Source: Plebeiibacterium sediminum | GTDB lineage: Bacteria; Bacteroidota; Bacteroidia; Bacteroidales; Marinilabiliaceae | Assembly (NCBI RefSeq): GCF_026013605.1 | Contig: NZ_JAPDPJ010000001.1 | Span: 1 to 64,000, forward strand | Direction: 5' to 3' | DNA length: 64,000 bases | In this document: positions 1-9,874 of the stretch, piece by piece | How the letters are laid out: each line of letters starts with the position of its first letter | Position numbering within the stretch: position 1 is the first letter of the stretch | The notes under the pieces: generated by a model | Told to the model about the DNA's origin: nothing | Databases searched by the model: none | Seen by the model: only the letters and a program-made list of their open reading frames with translations | Translations under genes and position numbers: made by a program

Positions 1-707
1 AAGAAAGGTTTTTCTGTTTCAGCTTTGGCTGCATCAAGAGCTTTACGGATTTCGTCAGCGTTATTTCCATCAATGGTCATAACTGCCCATCCCCAAGCTT
101 CATATTTTTTAGCAGTATCCTCAATTGTTACTGCGTCTGTTTTGGTCGATAACTGAATGTCGTTTGAATCGTAAAACATAATAAGGTTATTCAAACCTAA
201 ATAACCTGCAATACGACCAGCACCCTGAGAAATTTCTTCCTGAACACCACCATCAGAAATGAATGTATAAATATCATGAGACATCCAATCTCCGAATCTT
301 GCTTGTAAGAATTTCTCCGCAATTGCAGCTCCAACAGCCATTGTGTGACCTTGTCCTAATGGACCTGAAGTATTTTCAACGCCTCTTGCAAAATCCACTT
401 CAGGGTGTCCTGGGGTTGGACTTCCCCACTGACGAAAGCTTGCACATTCCTCCATTGTGTAAGCTCCTGTAAGTGCTAATTGCGCATATAACATTGGCGA
501 CATATGACCTGGATCAAGAAAGAAACGGTCTCTGTTTACCCAAGTCCTATCACTAGGATCATAGTTAAGGTACTCTGAAAAAAGAATGTTAATAAAATCG
601 GCACCGCCCATGGCACCTCCTGGGTGTCCTGAATTTGCTTTTTCAACCATTGCAGCCGCAAGTAATCTTACGTTATCAGCTGCTCTGTTCACTGTTACGT
701 TACTCAT
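1..707 (-). CDS. tkt: Transketolase, N-terminal part (cut by window edge)
   Basis: The first ~235 residues of transketolase, the thiamine-diphosphate enzyme that moves two-carbon ketol units between sugar phosphates in the pentose phosphate pathway (cytoplasm). The translation begins MSNVTVNRAADNVRLLAAAM and carries the family landmarks SGHPGGAMGGADF, DPGHMSPMLYAQLALTG, GSPTPGHPE and GPLGQGHTMAVGAA. The ThDP/Mg loop region reads SDGGVQEE, then SNDIQL. The family is usually about 660-680 residues, so roughly two thirds lies left of the window. The ATG at 705-707 is the only sensible start and is followed at once by conserved sequence. A TAnnTTTG promoter element lies upstream. No frameshift is seen. 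Identification is firm; only completeness is unknown. Confidence 0.95.
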   Translation of the reverse strand, partial: MSNVTVNRAADNVRLLAAAMVEKANSGHPGGAMGGADFINILFSEYLNYDPSDRTWVNRDRFFLDPGHMSPMLYAQLALTGAYTMEECASFRQWGSPTPGHPEVDFARGVENTSGPLGQGHTMAVGAAIAEKFLQARFGDWMSHDIYTFISDGGVQEEISQGAGRIAGYLGLNNLIMFYDSNDIQLSTKTDAVTIEDTAKKYEAWGWAVMTIDGNNADEIRKALDAAKAETEKPF

Positions 708-785
708 TTTTAAAAAATAATTTTTTGGGTTTAACTCTTTAACAACATGCTTTTTCCCCTATGATCCATTTGTTAAAAAACATGA

Positions 786-793
786 CAAAGGTA
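786..793 (-). promoter_or_regulatory. Putative -7 element for tkt
   Basis: On the minus strand this reads TACCTTTG, a match to the Bacteroidota -7 consensus TAnnTTTG, about 80 bases before the transketolase ATG. No clear TTG -33 element is present at the right spacing, so the call rests on the -7 box alone. The rest of the gene-free stretch 708-1013 is AT-rich with nothing else recognisable. Confidence 0.5.
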
Positions 794-1013
794 AGTTTTT
801 TTTAGAATTGCTTAGCATTTTTATAAATGAACCTACTTAAAAAAGAACTACTCAACTTAGACTCCAATAGTCTTTTCCAAATATTATTATCTAAATATTT
901 ATTTATGAATAAATAGATTCTCTATAAGATATAAAGCATAATCTCATTTGGCTCCAAAGTAAAAATGTATAACAATAGTTTACAAATTACTGACTCAATT
1001 AGGGCAATATTCC

Positions 1014-4000
1014 TTACCAACCAGCCAAAATATTCACACCGAAATTACCATTATGAAATTTTCCCTGATGGATTGGAAAAGCATAATAGGGCTCAATAAT
1101 AATGGCTCCAAGTAAATTAAATCGCAGGGCTAATCCAGAACTCATAATTGGTATTCGCTCTGATTTTGAATTGGAAGTAAAACTAAAAACAGGAGAAGAA
1201 GTTTCATCCCAGGTAATTCCCGCATCATAAAAAATAGCTAGCTCGGAGAAAAATATCTGAGAATGAATCCATGCATAATTTTTAGGTCCTGAAAACGGAA
1301 TTCGCCACTCCAAATTACTTACAATTGCCTTAGATCCCCATAACTGATTAGCCGATATCTTACCATCTGCTTCTTCACCAAAGAAACTACCAGCCTCATA
1401 TCCTCTGATATACCAGGGATAACCAATATACAAATCATATAGCCTGTGATCATCACTACCACTTCCATAACGACCGTAATGATACATCCTTAAAGCAAAA
1501 GTATAAGGCTTTAGCCTAAAATACTTTCTAAAATCAAAAAGCAAGGTATTCATATCTAAACCACTCAAATACCTTTCATAGGCCAATCGTATTCTTTTTC
1601 CTTCTATTGGTGAAGCCAAACCAAACTTGGAATTATCTATTACATATGCAAAGTCAATTATACCAACAGCAAAAGGTGAAGGAGAATCAACTACCTTCCT
1701 GTTTTGATTTGATATGGAGTAGTAATAGTTAAAGTTTTCTACTTTCTCGGTTCGATAACTATAATTGGCAGCAGATATACCAGCTTCAACCCGGTGTGAT
1801 TTATTAATTGGATAATATCCAAAAAAAGTGAGCTTATCAATAAAGGTTCGTCTAAAATAATAAGACAAATATTCCTCTCCTGACTCTAAATCTTCTTCTA
1901 TATCTAAATAACCAGTTTGATAGGGTATATGTGAAATACTTACTCCCAACTTAAGTGGTCGTTTTTTATTAATATAAGCAACCTGACCTCCAAAATCATA
2001 AATTTCACCATTTATACTAACCCCGGAATACAGCATATGGTCTCCTAAAATATCACTAAATCGGGCCTCAACACTACCTGCCATTCCTGCACCATATCTA
2101 CTTGTCATTACTCCCATTGAGGTATTCCCGATATAATCTAATTTAAACCTTGCTTTTACAGGTTCTGTATAAAAACTATCCTGCTCTTCTGAAATTACTA
2201 CGTTGGTTGCCAGAAGATTTTGATCTACCATTGAAGGATATTTGGAATAGGGCATCAACCTGGATGCATACATATCAACTTTTCGATCTTTAACTTCAAC
2301 CGCAGTTTTTTGAATTTGATTAATATTGGCGCGTATTATTGAGAATTCCCCTTCCCAAAGCATATTATAGAACAACTCATTTTTAGAAATATTTAATGCA
2401 GGAGCTAGTGGCGTGATTCCTGTTATTCCTGTCGGATAAAAAGTTAATTGCTCTATGTTGTTTTTTCTTATATCAAACAGGTACAAATTTCTGGTTCCAT
2501 CTCTGTCAGATAAGAAGAAAACTCTGGATGCATCGTTAGCAACTACCGGATTGACATTTTGTGCACCAGAAAAGGTAGAAAAAACCGTTTTCTTCAGAGA
2601 ATTAAGATGAAGCTTAGCAATATTGTATGCTGTATTTGTATAACGATCCTGCAATGGATCCGGAGCATCAGTGACATAATAAATTTCATCGCCATTTTTA
2701 TCCCATGAAGGTTGCAAATTACAAAATGAATCATTGGTTATATTCTGTAATTCATCATTATCTATATTGAATAAATAAAGATCAGATACGCCTTGTTTTA
2801 ACCCTGTAAACGCAATTATATTATCTTTTGGCGACCAGGCTGGATAGCTCATAGCATCAACTTCCTGAATTTTGATCTCTCTAACTATTTTTCCCTTTTC
2901 AACATTAAAAATTATTAATGCACTTACACCCTTAACATACGCCATATATGCAAAGAACTTTCCATCAGGCGACCAGGTTCCAGAAGTTTCCATATAATTA
3001 ATATCATCCACCCGATCACTTTTTGTTGAAGTATAAAGTTTTTTAATCACGGTACCTGATTTTGCATCAGCCAAATAAAGATCTAAACTAAAGAGATCAC
3101 GTTCCGATAAAAATATCAACCTATTACCATCAGGACTGACAGATGGTGCCAAATTATATCTACCACTATTCTTTCTCGACAAAATTCGATCACCATGAAT
3201 TGAGAATGTGGAATCATTGATGTTTTTTAACAGATGATTAGATAATGTTTCTTTCCATTCCACAGATAAAGAATCCATTGAAATATAGAGTACATCAGCA
3301 ATCGCTCTGTCTACTCCCTTATTCGCTGTTTCCAAAAACAATCTAGACACATACTGTTCGCCATATGTATTTGATATATAACTCCAAAATGTCTGACCAA
3401 AGCGATATGGCGAATATCTCAAATCTGTTGTCAAAACTATTAATGATGGGAACTTTTGATGAATCAATGCGTCTCTCATCCATAAAACAGTATGACTATC
3501 CGTATTTCCAACCGATAAATACTCTGCCATTCCTTCAATCATCCATAAAGGAATATTTTGAACGGCTGAAATGCCCATAGCTGACTTTTTCTGGAGTAAA
3601 TCATACTGAAAAGCATGTACCATTTCATGTCCTAATACGTGGCTGGTTTGTTGTTTAGAGTAGCTAACCGGCATAATAATCCGCTTTTTAAATCCTTCCG
3701 TTACACCTCCGGTTCCAATTCCAATATATCCGTGAATGGCATTTGTTTGTTGAAAATCAGCATGACTTGTATATAGAATCAGTGGATTTCTGACAATAAA
3801 AGTATCCATCAAAATTTGTTGATGATAGCCATACCACTGTTCAGTTTTTAGAGCTATTGCTTTAATTAAAGTATCAGTTGTGTTATAATGATAAATTTCA
3901 AAATGAGGAGTTTTATACAATTCAAAATCAAATTGTTTATATGATGGTTTATTTTGTCCAAAATATTGAGCAGTAACATTGCTAAAGCTTGAACAAAGCA

Positions 4001-4037
4001 GAAAAAACAATATATATTTTAACCATCTGAATTGCAT
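1014..4037 (-). CDS. Secreted peptidase-MA-like / WD40-like propeller / barrel protein
   Basis: A 1007-residue exported protein. Residues 1-23 form a signal peptide (hydrophobic core LKYILFFLLCSSFSNVTAQ). An N-terminal domain contains HEMVHAFQYDL followed by WMIEGMAEYLS, an HExxH-type zinc site with a downstream glutamate as in peptidase-MA-like/gluzincin domains. The middle (~275-590) is a run of PD40/TolB-type blades, with recurrent phrases such as SPDGNRLIFLSERD, SPDGKFFAYMAY and DRDGTRNLYLFDI. The C-terminal ~350 residues alternate polar and aromatic strands and resemble a surface-antigen/BamA-type outer-membrane barrel (DLYIGYPWYIRGYEAGSFFG). The likely location is the outer membrane, with peptidase and propeller parts periplasmic or surface exposed. 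It stands alone between tkt and the divergent dnaE. The substrate is unknown. The domain calls are from visible motifs; proteolytic activity is inference. Confidence 0.8.
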   Translation of the reverse strand: MQFRWLKYILFFLLCSSFSNVTAQYFGQNKPSYKQFDFELYKTPHFEIYHYNTTDTLIKAIALKTEQWYGYHQQILMDTFIVRNPLILYTSHADFQQTNAIHGYIGIGTGGVTEGFKKRIIMPVSYSKQQTSHVLGHEMVHAFQYDLLQKKSAMGISAVQNIPLWMIEGMAEYLSVGNTDSHTVLWMRDALIHQKFPSLIVLTTDLRYSPYRFGQTFWSYISNTYGEQYVSRLFLETANKGVDRAIADVLYISMDSLSVEWKETLSNHLLKNINDSTFSIHGDRILSRKNSGRYNLAPSVSPDGNRLIFLSERDLFSLDLYLADAKSGTVIKKLYTSTKSDRVDDINYMETSGTWSPDGKFFAYMAYVKGVSALIIFNVEKGKIVREIKIQEVDAMSYPAWSPKDNIIAFTGLKQGVSDLYLFNIDNDELQNITNDSFCNLQPSWDKNGDEIYYVTDAPDPLQDRYTNTAYNIAKLHLNSLKKTVFSTFSGAQNVNPVVANDASRVFFLSDRDGTRNLYLFDIRKNNIEQLTFYPTGITGITPLAPALNISKNELFYNMLWEGEFSIIRANINQIQKTAVEVKDRKVDMYASRLMPYSKYPSMVDQNLLATNVVISEEQDSFYTEPVKARFKLDYIGNTSMGVMTSRYGAGMAGSVEARFSDILGDHMLYSGVSINGEIYDFGGQVAYINKKRPLKLGVSISHIPYQTGYLDIEEDLESGEEYLSYYFRRTFIDKLTFFGYYPINKSHRVEAGISAANYSYRTEKVENFNYYYSISNQNRKVVDSPSPFAVGIIDFAYVIDNSKFGLASPIEGKRIRLAYERYLSGLDMNTLLFDFRKYFRLKPYTFALRMYHYGRYGSGSDDHRLYDLYIGYPWYIRGYEAGSFFGEEADGKISANQLWGSKAIVSNLEWRIPFSGPKNYAWIHSQIFFSELAIFYDAGITWDETSSPVFSFTSNSKSERIPIMSSGLALRFNLLGAIIIEPYYAFPIHQGKFHNGNFGVNILAGW

Positions 4038-4215
4038 ACGAAAACCAATATACTTTTATTCAAGTTACAAACGCAAAGGTTTATACGCAAATAATTCAAT
4101 AGAGTTCATCCATTTAAATACATGCATACCTCTAACACACAGTACCCTTGATTAACATTCAGAAAAATTAACCTGAATCCTATCAAAATCTACTTCCTAT
4201 TCTCCCTCAAATCTT

Positions 4216-4223
4216 TAACTTTG
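4216..4223 (+). promoter_or_regulatory. Putative -7 element for dnaE
   Basis: TAACTTTG matches TAnnTTTG and sits 50 bases before the dnaE ATG. No TTG is found at 19-21 bases upstream, so the -33 half is not supported. Confidence 0.5.
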
Positions 4224-4272
4224 TAGGTCTGCAATGCAGCAATAAGATACACACTTATATATTTGATTTACA

Positions 4273-7200
4273 ATGTTTTTAGTATTTGATACCGAAACTA
4301 CCGGACTACCCCAAAAGTGGAATGCCCCTCTTACTGACACCGACAACTGGCCAAGAATGGTTCAGTTAGCATGGCAATGTCATGATATAGAAGGGAACTT
4401 TCTTTTTGCCAAAAACCATGTAATCACTCCTGATGGTTATACTATTCCTGAAGATGTAGTTGCAGTACACGGTATCACTACTGAAATAGCCCACGAAAAA
4501 GGAATCCCTTTAAAGGAAGCTTTAGAGGATTTTATGGAGGATGTTAAAAACAGCAAGTTTATCATCGGTCATAATGTAACATTCGATATCAATATTGTGG
4601 GATGTGAGCTCATTCGCTGCGAAATGGATGAACAAGCATTGGTAAAAGCACCAATGCTGGATACGATGACCGGCAGTAAGGAGTTTTGTGGTTTGACCAG
4701 AGGTGGGAGATTAAAAAATCCAACATTAACTGAGCTACACATCAAGCTTTTTAAGGTCCCATTTGAAGAAGCGCATAATGCAGCTGCCGATGTAGAATCA
4801 ACTACTCGCTGTTTTTTGGAATTAATTCGTGTTGGTGGCTTTCCTCCCAATATGCTCAAAATGACAGAGGAGGAGATTCAGGCATTCCGCTTAAATAATC
4901 CATCAGTTATTGAGCCAGTTGGAATTGAGTTTGAATCTTTTAAAGTTGAGGTTTTTGATGATATTCCGCTTGAAGAAGAAGAAAGAATCATAAAGGAGGC
5001 TGCTAAAAATGCCAAAACTTTGCCCTTTGTTCATCTGCATGTACATACTCAATATTCAATTTTAGATGGGGCCAATAAAACAGGAAATATTGCAGCTAAA
5101 GCCAAGGAAGACGGTCAACCAGCCGTTGCAATTACCGATCACGGTAGTATGTTTGGTGTAAAAGAGTTTCATGTAGCTTGCAAAAAAAATGAAGTAAAAC
5201 CCATTATTGGTGTTGAAGCTTATGTAGCTCAGCGCGGTCATTTGCGTAAAGATGATAAAACAGATTCATCAGGACACCACCTTATTTTATTGGCAAAAAA
5301 TTATACGGGTTATCAAAATCTACTTAAACTGACTTCTATTGCACACACAGATGGTTTTTACTATAAACCACGTATTGACAAGGAGTTACTGGAAAAATAC
5401 AATGAGGGTGTAATCGCTTTGAGTGCCTGCCTTGGTGGTGAAGTATCTCAACATATTATGCAGGGAAATCTGGATAAAGCCAAAGAAACTGTATCCTGGT
5501 ACAAAGACGTTTTTGGTGAAGATTATTACCTTGAAATGATGCGACATATTAATAACGATCCCGTTTTACGTCGTGACACCTGGCAAAATCAGGCTAAGGT
5601 AAACAGAGTTTTGTTGAAATTAAGCAGAGAATTGGGAGTAAAAGTTGTGGCCACCAATGATACACACTTTACCAATGAAGAAGATGCAGAAGCACATGAT
5701 ATGTTGGTATGTTTAAGTACAGGACGAGATTATACCGACCCAACCCGTATGCGATATTCTAAGCAAGAATGGTTTAAAACTTGTGAAGAAATGAGCAAGC
5801 TGTTTGCTGATATTCCTGAAGCATTGGAGAGTACAATCGAAATTGCTAATAAAGTGGAATTTTTCGAGCTGGACAGTGATCCTATTATGCCTCCGTTTAG
5901 TATTCCTGAAGACTTTGGAACCTTTGAAGGCTATAAAGCAAAATTTACAGAGGAGGACTTAATCAATGAATTTGGGGAAGACAGATACAATAAATTAGGT
6001 GGATATGATAAAGTACTTCAAATTAAGCTTGAAGCTGATTATCTTGAGCACCTGACATACGAGGGTGTTAAGTTTAGATATCCGGATAATTTTACAGATG
6101 ACAAAAAAGAACGTATCGACTTTGAACTACAAACCATCAAAACGATGGGTTTCCCTGGGTACTTCCTTATTGTTCAGGATTTTATTAACTGGGCAAAAGA
6201 TAATGGTGTATTAGTAGGACCAGGAAGGGGTTCGGCAGCAGGAGCTGCAGTAGCATACTGTATTAAGATTACCGATGTAGACCCAATTAAATACGATTTA
6301 CTATTTGAACGTTTCTTAAATCCTGATCGTATATCCATGCCCGATGTCGATATCGACTTTGATGATGATGGCCGCCAGGAAGTTTTAGATTATGTAACAC
6401 ATAAATATGGACATGAGAAAGTAGCCCATATCTGTACCTTTGGTACTATGGCTACAAAAAGTTCCATTAAAGACGTAGCCAGAGTGCTTAAACTTGATCT
6501 CTCTGAAGCTAACCGACTCGCAAAAATGGTTCCTGAAGCTCCCAAAATGAACTTCAAAAAAGCCTTTAAAGAAGTTCCGGAATTAGAATTGGAAAAAAAT
6601 TCTCCAAACCCACTAATTGCACAGACCATGAAATTTGCTGAGGCTTTAGAAGGGGCTGTGAGACAAACAGGAGTTCATGCTTGTGGTGTTTTAATTGGGA
6701 AAAACCCGCTTGATCAACACCTCCCTGTCATGCCAACCAAAGGAGAGGAACTACTTACAACTCAATATGATGGTAGATTTGTAGAAGATATTGGTCTTTT
6801 AAAAATGGACTTCCTTGGATTAAAAACTTTATCCATTTTTAAAGAAGTTTTAAGCAACATCAAATTATCAAAGGGAATTGATGTTGATCTTGCTAAGATT
6901 CCATTGAATGATGAAACTGCCTTTCAACTCTTCGGTAATGGTGAAACAACTGCGGTATTCCAGTTTGAATCCCCAGGTATGAAAAAGCACCTTAGAGCGC
7001 TGCAACCAAACCGATTTGAAGACCTTGTGGCCATGAATGCCCTGTATCGACCGGGTCCGATGGAATACATCCCTTCGTTTATTGAACGTAAACACGGAAG
7101 AGAAGAGATCAAATACGACCATCCGATGATGGAACCTTATTTGAAAGACACCTATGGTATCACCGTATATCAGGAGCAGGTGATGCTTCAGTCGAGAGCA

Positions 7201-8667
7201 CTTGGCGGATTTACCCGAGGTGACTCTGACTCCCTTCGTAAAGCAATGGGTAAGAAAATAATGGCCATGATGGATAAACTTAAAGCAAAGTTTATTGATG
7301 GTTGTTTGGGTAGTGAAGAGTTTGTTCAGGCATGTAAGGATGGTAAAACCACCATTGCTAAACCAGAAGATCTGATTGAAAAAATCTGGAGTGACTGGGA
7401 AGCGTTTGCCAGTTATGCTTTTAACAAATCGCACTCTGTATGCTATGCCTATGTTGCCTACCAATCAGGATATTTAAAGGCGCATTACCCAGCGGAATTT
7501 ATGGCAGGTGTACTAAGTCGTAACTTAAGTGACATCACCAAGATTACCACTTTTATGGAAGAGTGTAAAAGGATGGGAATGGAGGTTCTTGGACCTGATG
7601 TTAATGAAAGTTACCGAAAGTTTACTGTAAATAAGAAAGGTGAAATTCGTTTTGGAATGGCCGGTGTTAAGGGTGTTGGAGCCGGAGCCGTTGAAGAAAT
7701 CATCAGAATTCGGGACAAGGACGGCCCTTATAAAGACATTTATGATTTTGTTGAGAGAGTTAACTTACAAACCGTAAATAAAAAGAACCTTGAAGCCCTT
7801 GCTGCTGCAGGAGGATTTGATGGTTTTCACCAATTGCACAGAGCTCAGTATTTTACTTCCCATCCAGGAGAAGAGACCACATTTATTGAAAATTTAATTC
7901 GCTACGGTAACCTTTATCAAAACGACAAAGCCAATAGTGCCAATTCATTATTTGGCGCTGTGGACGCAGGTGCTGCAATAACAAAACCAGCACCTCCAAA
8001 TTGCGAAGAATTCTCAATACTTGAAAAATTAAATAGAGAAAAAGATTTAATTGGAATTTATTTATCAGCTCATCCCTTAGATGTTTACAAACTGGAGATT
8101 AATCACTTCTGTAATACGAAAATTGCAGATCTTTCAGACCTTGAAAAAATGAAAGGCCGTGACATAACAATTGGAGGAATGGTTACTGCATCCAGATCGG
8201 GTACCACAAAAAAAGGAAATCCATACGGAATTATGACGCTTCAGGATTATTCCGGATCATACGAATTTGCATTTTTCGGACGTGATTATCCGGAATTTGC
8301 CAGATACCTTGTTGAAGGATATTACATCATGGCACGAGGTAAAATTCAGGAAAAACAATGGACCAAAGATGGAGAGCTCGAAGTAAAAATTAATAAAATT
8401 GAGATGCTTGATGGCATAAGAGAATCTAAAGTTTCAGGCATAAATATATCTGTACCATTACAAAGTATTGATGAAGAATTAATCACTGAACTTGCATCTT
8501 TAACAGAAGAAGATGATGGTAATGTTGCTTTACGTTTTTCAATTTACGACAAGGAAGATAAACATAATAAAGCACAGTTTTTAGCCAGGTCATCAAAGAT
8601 AAAATTAACCGATGAAATTGTAGATTATCTTGATAATCATCCTGAAATATCGTTTACACTATCTTAA
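4273..8667 (+). CDS. dnaE: DNA polymerase III alpha subunit with fused N-terminal proofreading exonuclease
   Basis: The replicative polymerase catalytic subunit, 1464 residues, longer than the ~1160 of E. coli DnaE. Residues 1-190 are an epsilon/DnaQ-type DEDDh exonuclease: D6 and E8 in VFDTETTG, D105 in GHNVTFD, and H168 and D173 in AHNAAADVES. A PHP domain begins near 251 (HLHVHT at 254-259, ITDHG at 287-291). The polymerase core shows GPGRGSAAGAAVAY and the catalytic aspartates in PDVDIDF near residue 691. FNKSHSVCYAYVAYQ marks the fingers region. An OB fold lies near residues 1295-1345 and a short tail follows. The fusion puts proofreading and synthesis in one chain, unlike separate DnaE plus DnaQ, and differs from PolC, where the exonuclease is inserted inside the PHP domain. 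Monocistronic by spacing. The ATG start is well supported because motif I begins at residue 4. Confidence 0.97.
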   Translation: MFLVFDTETTGLPQKWNAPLTDTDNWPRMVQLAWQCHDIEGNFLFAKNHVITPDGYTIPEDVVAVHGITTEIAHEKGIPLKEALEDFMEDVKNSKFIIGHNVTFDINIVGCELIRCEMDEQALVKAPMLDTMTGSKEFCGLTRGGRLKNPTLTELHIKLFKVPFEEAHNAAADVESTTRCFLELIRVGGFPPNMLKMTEEEIQAFRLNNPSVIEPVGIEFESFKVEVFDDIPLEEEERIIKEAAKNAKTLPFVHLHVHTQYSILDGANKTGNIAAKAKEDGQPAVAITDHGSMFGVKEFHVACKKNEVKPIIGVEAYVAQRGHLRKDDKTDSSGHHLILLAKNYTGYQNLLKLTSIAHTDGFYYKPRIDKELLEKYNEGVIALSACLGGEVSQHIMQGNLDKAKETVSWYKDVFGEDYYLEMMRHINNDPVLRRDTWQNQAKVNRVLLKLSRELGVKVVATNDTHFTNEEDAEAHDMLVCLSTGRDYTDPTRMRYSKQEWFKTCEEMSKLFADIPEALESTIEIANKVEFFELDSDPIMPPFSIPEDFGTFEGYKAKFTEEDLINEFGEDRYNKLGGYDKVLQIKLEADYLEHLTYEGVKFRYPDNFTDDKKERIDFELQTIKTMGFPGYFLIVQDFINWAKDNGVLVGPGRGSAAGAAVAYCIKITDVDPIKYDLLFERFLNPDRISMPDVDIDFDDDGRQEVLDYVTHKYGHEKVAHICTFGTMATKSSIKDVARVLKLDLSEANRLAKMVPEAPKMNFKKAFKEVPELELEKNSPNPLIAQTMKFAEALEGAVRQTGVHACGVLIGKNPLDQHLPVMPTKGEELLTTQYDGRFVEDIGLLKMDFLGLKTLSIFKEVLSNIKLSKGIDVDLAKIPLNDETAFQLFGNGETTAVFQFESPGMKKHLRALQPNRFEDLVAMNALYRPGPMEYIPSFIERKHGREEIKYDHPMMEPYLKDTYGITVYQEQVMLQSRALGGFTRGDSDSLRKAMGKKIMAMMDKLKAKFIDGCLGSEEFVQACKDGKTTIAKPEDLIEKIWSDWEAFASYAFNKSHSVCYAYVAYQSGYLKAHYPAEFMAGVLSRNLSDITKITTFMEECKRMGMEVLGPDVNESYRKFTVNKKGEIRFGMAGVKGVGAGAVEEIIRIRDKDGPYKDIYDFVERVNLQTVNKKNLEALAAAGGFDGFHQLHRAQYFTSHPGEETTFIENLIRYGNLYQNDKANSANSLFGAVDAGAAITKPAPPNCEEFSILEKLNREKDLIGIYLSAHPLDVYKLEINHFCNTKIADLSDLEKMKGRDITIGGMVTASRSGTTKKGNPYGIMTLQDYSGSYEFAFFGRDYPEFARYLVEGYYIMARGKIQEKQWTKDGELEVKINKIEMLDGIRESKVSGINISVPLQSIDEELITELASLTEEDDGNVALRFSIYDKEDKHNKAQFLARSSKIKLTDEIVDYLDNHPEISFTLS

Positions 8668-8735
8668 AACTTTATAATAAGATGTTCAAAACTATCAACT
8701 TTAAATTATAGGCATATCTAAAAAAATGAATATAT

Positions 8736-8767
8736 TTGGAATGACACAAAGTAATTTTTTACTTTTG
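8736..8767 (+). promoter_or_regulatory. trxA promoter, -33 and -7 elements
   Basis: TTG at 8736-8738 and TACTTTTG at 8760-8767 are separated by 21 bases, fitting the Bacteroidota pattern TTG-N19-23-TAnnTTTG. The trxA ATG follows 48 bases after the -7 box. Confidence 0.7.
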
Positions 8768-8815
8768 TAATACATGAAAAAATTAAATTTAAATATAAAC
8801 TTATAACATTATATT

Positions 8816-9133
8816 ATGACTATAGATGTAACAGATGCAACTTTTGAAGAAGTTGTATTAAATTCAGACAAACCGGTATTAGTAGATTTTTGGGCTGAGT
8901 GGTGTGGGCCATGTAGAATGGTTACTCCTATTGTTAAAGAATTAGCAGAAGAGTATGGTGATAAAGCCGTAATTACTAAAATGGATGTAGATAGCAATCC
9001 GGGAACATCTGTAAAATTTGGAATCAGAAATATTCCAACTATCCTTTTCTTCAAAAACGGAGAAATTGTTGACAAACAAGTTGGGGCAGTACCTAAAACT
9101 ATTTTAGCTTCAAAATTAGACGCTCTACTATAA
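8816..9133 (+). CDS. trxA: Thioredoxin
   Basis: A 105-residue classical thioredoxin, the normal family length. The redox centre WAEWCGPC has its cysteines at residues 30 and 33. Other hallmarks are the buried aspartate in VLVDFWAEW, the cis-proline in RNIPTILFF and the closing glycine motif DKQVGAV. It is a cytoplasmic protein with no signal peptide, reduces protein disulfides and is recycled by thioredoxin reductase (not in this window). It has its own promoter and its own terminator, so it is a single-gene unit between dnaE and an unknown membrane protein. Confidence 0.97.
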   Translation: MTIDVTDATFEEVVLNSDKPVLVDFWAEWCGPCRMVTPIVKELAEEYGDKAVITKMDVDSNPGTSVKFGIRNIPTILFFKNGEIVDKQVGAVPKTILASKLDALL

Positions 9134-9154
9134 CAGTAAAATTTTAAAATATTT

Positions 9155-9187
9155 AAAGAGCAGTGACTTTTGTTCCTGCTCTTTTTT
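9155..9187 (+). terminator. Intrinsic terminator of trxA
   Basis: AAAGAGCAG (9155-9163) pairs with CTGCTCTTT (9176-9184) across a 12-base loop and is followed by a T-run. It lies 21 bases after the trxA stop. Confidence 0.85.
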
Positions 9188-9331
9188 TTAATAGATCAAG
9201 CTTAAACACCAAAGGATACCTGGCTAATTAAATATTAATTTAACATCGCATTATCCAACATTTAAATTATTCTTCAGAAATAACTTATTTTAAAGATATT
9301 TTTTAACTTTATATTTTTCAAAAGAACATTT

Positions 9332-9763
9332 ATGGATGATTTAGGAAATATATTTTATATTCTTTTTGCGATTGCTGCTGTTATTTTCAACGTGATGAGG
9401 AAAGGGAAAAAAGCAAGCCCATCTACACCTCCTCCCGTTGATTACGATAACGACAAGGATCCGTTTGAAGACATGATTCCTAAATTTGAACAGCTATTTA
9501 AACCTGAGGAAACTAAAAAGCCTCAGCCTGAATTTATAACCACACCTGTTACTGAAAAAAAAGTTCCAAAAGTTAAACCAAAGCCTGTTATAAGCGACTT
9601 TGAAGAAAAAAAGAGACAGCTTCAATCAGTAACAAACCGAATCCAAAAACCAAAAACCAAAGAAGAATCAGAAAAAGTTACTTTTGAAGATACTGAACCT
9701 AGTTGGTTTGATGCAAAACAAGCTGTTATTTATTCAGAAATATTAAAACGCCCTGAATTTTAA
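9332..9763 (+). CDS. Small membrane-anchored protein of unknown function
   Basis: I do not recognise the family. The 143-residue product has one N-terminal hydrophobic segment at about residues 5-22 (NIFYILFAIAAVIFNVM), then a positive stretch (RKGKK) that would sit on the cytoplasmic side. A long, charged, proline- and lysine-rich tail follows (KPQPEF, KKVPKVKPKPV), likely disordered. No catalytic motif is visible. The plain membrane anchor plus low-complexity cytosolic tail is a common Bacteroidota arrangement for small envelope or scaffold proteins, but that is only a resemblance. It sits between trxA and greA on the same strand, with gaps of about 200 and 110 bases, so it is probably transcribed alone. 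Confidence 0.7.
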   Translation: MDDLGNIFYILFAIAAVIFNVMRKGKKASPSTPPPVDYDNDKDPFEDMIPKFEQLFKPEETKKPQPEFITTPVTEKKVPKVKPKPVISDFEEKKRQLQSVTNRIQKPKTKEESEKVTFEDTEPSWFDAKQAVIYSEILKRPEF

Positions 9764-9800
9764 CTCAACACTCGCTGTTTTTTAATAACCACATATTTAT

Positions 9801-9808
9801 TATCTTTG
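9801..9808 (+). promoter_or_regulatory. Putative -7 element for greA
   Basis: TATCTTTG matches TAnnTTTG and is 66 bases before the greA ATG. A -33 TTG is not evident. Confidence 0.55.
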
Positions 9809-9861
9809 TAACAAAGAGTTCCAAATAAGGGATTCTTTATTTTTTTATATACAAATCATTA

Positions 9862-9867
9862 AGGAGG
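9862..9867 (+). promoter_or_regulatory. Strong Shine-Dalgarno site of greA
   Basis: AGGAGG lies seven bases before the greA ATG, within AAGGAGGAAG. Almost no other gene in this window has a canonical ribosome-binding site, as is usual in Bacteroidota, so this one stands out and fixes the start. Confidence 0.85.
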
Positions 9868-9874
9868 AAGAAAG

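Noticed and set aside
6868-7464. A 198-codon open frame antisense to dnaE
   Set aside because: It lies wholly within the conserved polymerase core on the opposite strand and its translation has no recognisable family; it is a shadow frame.
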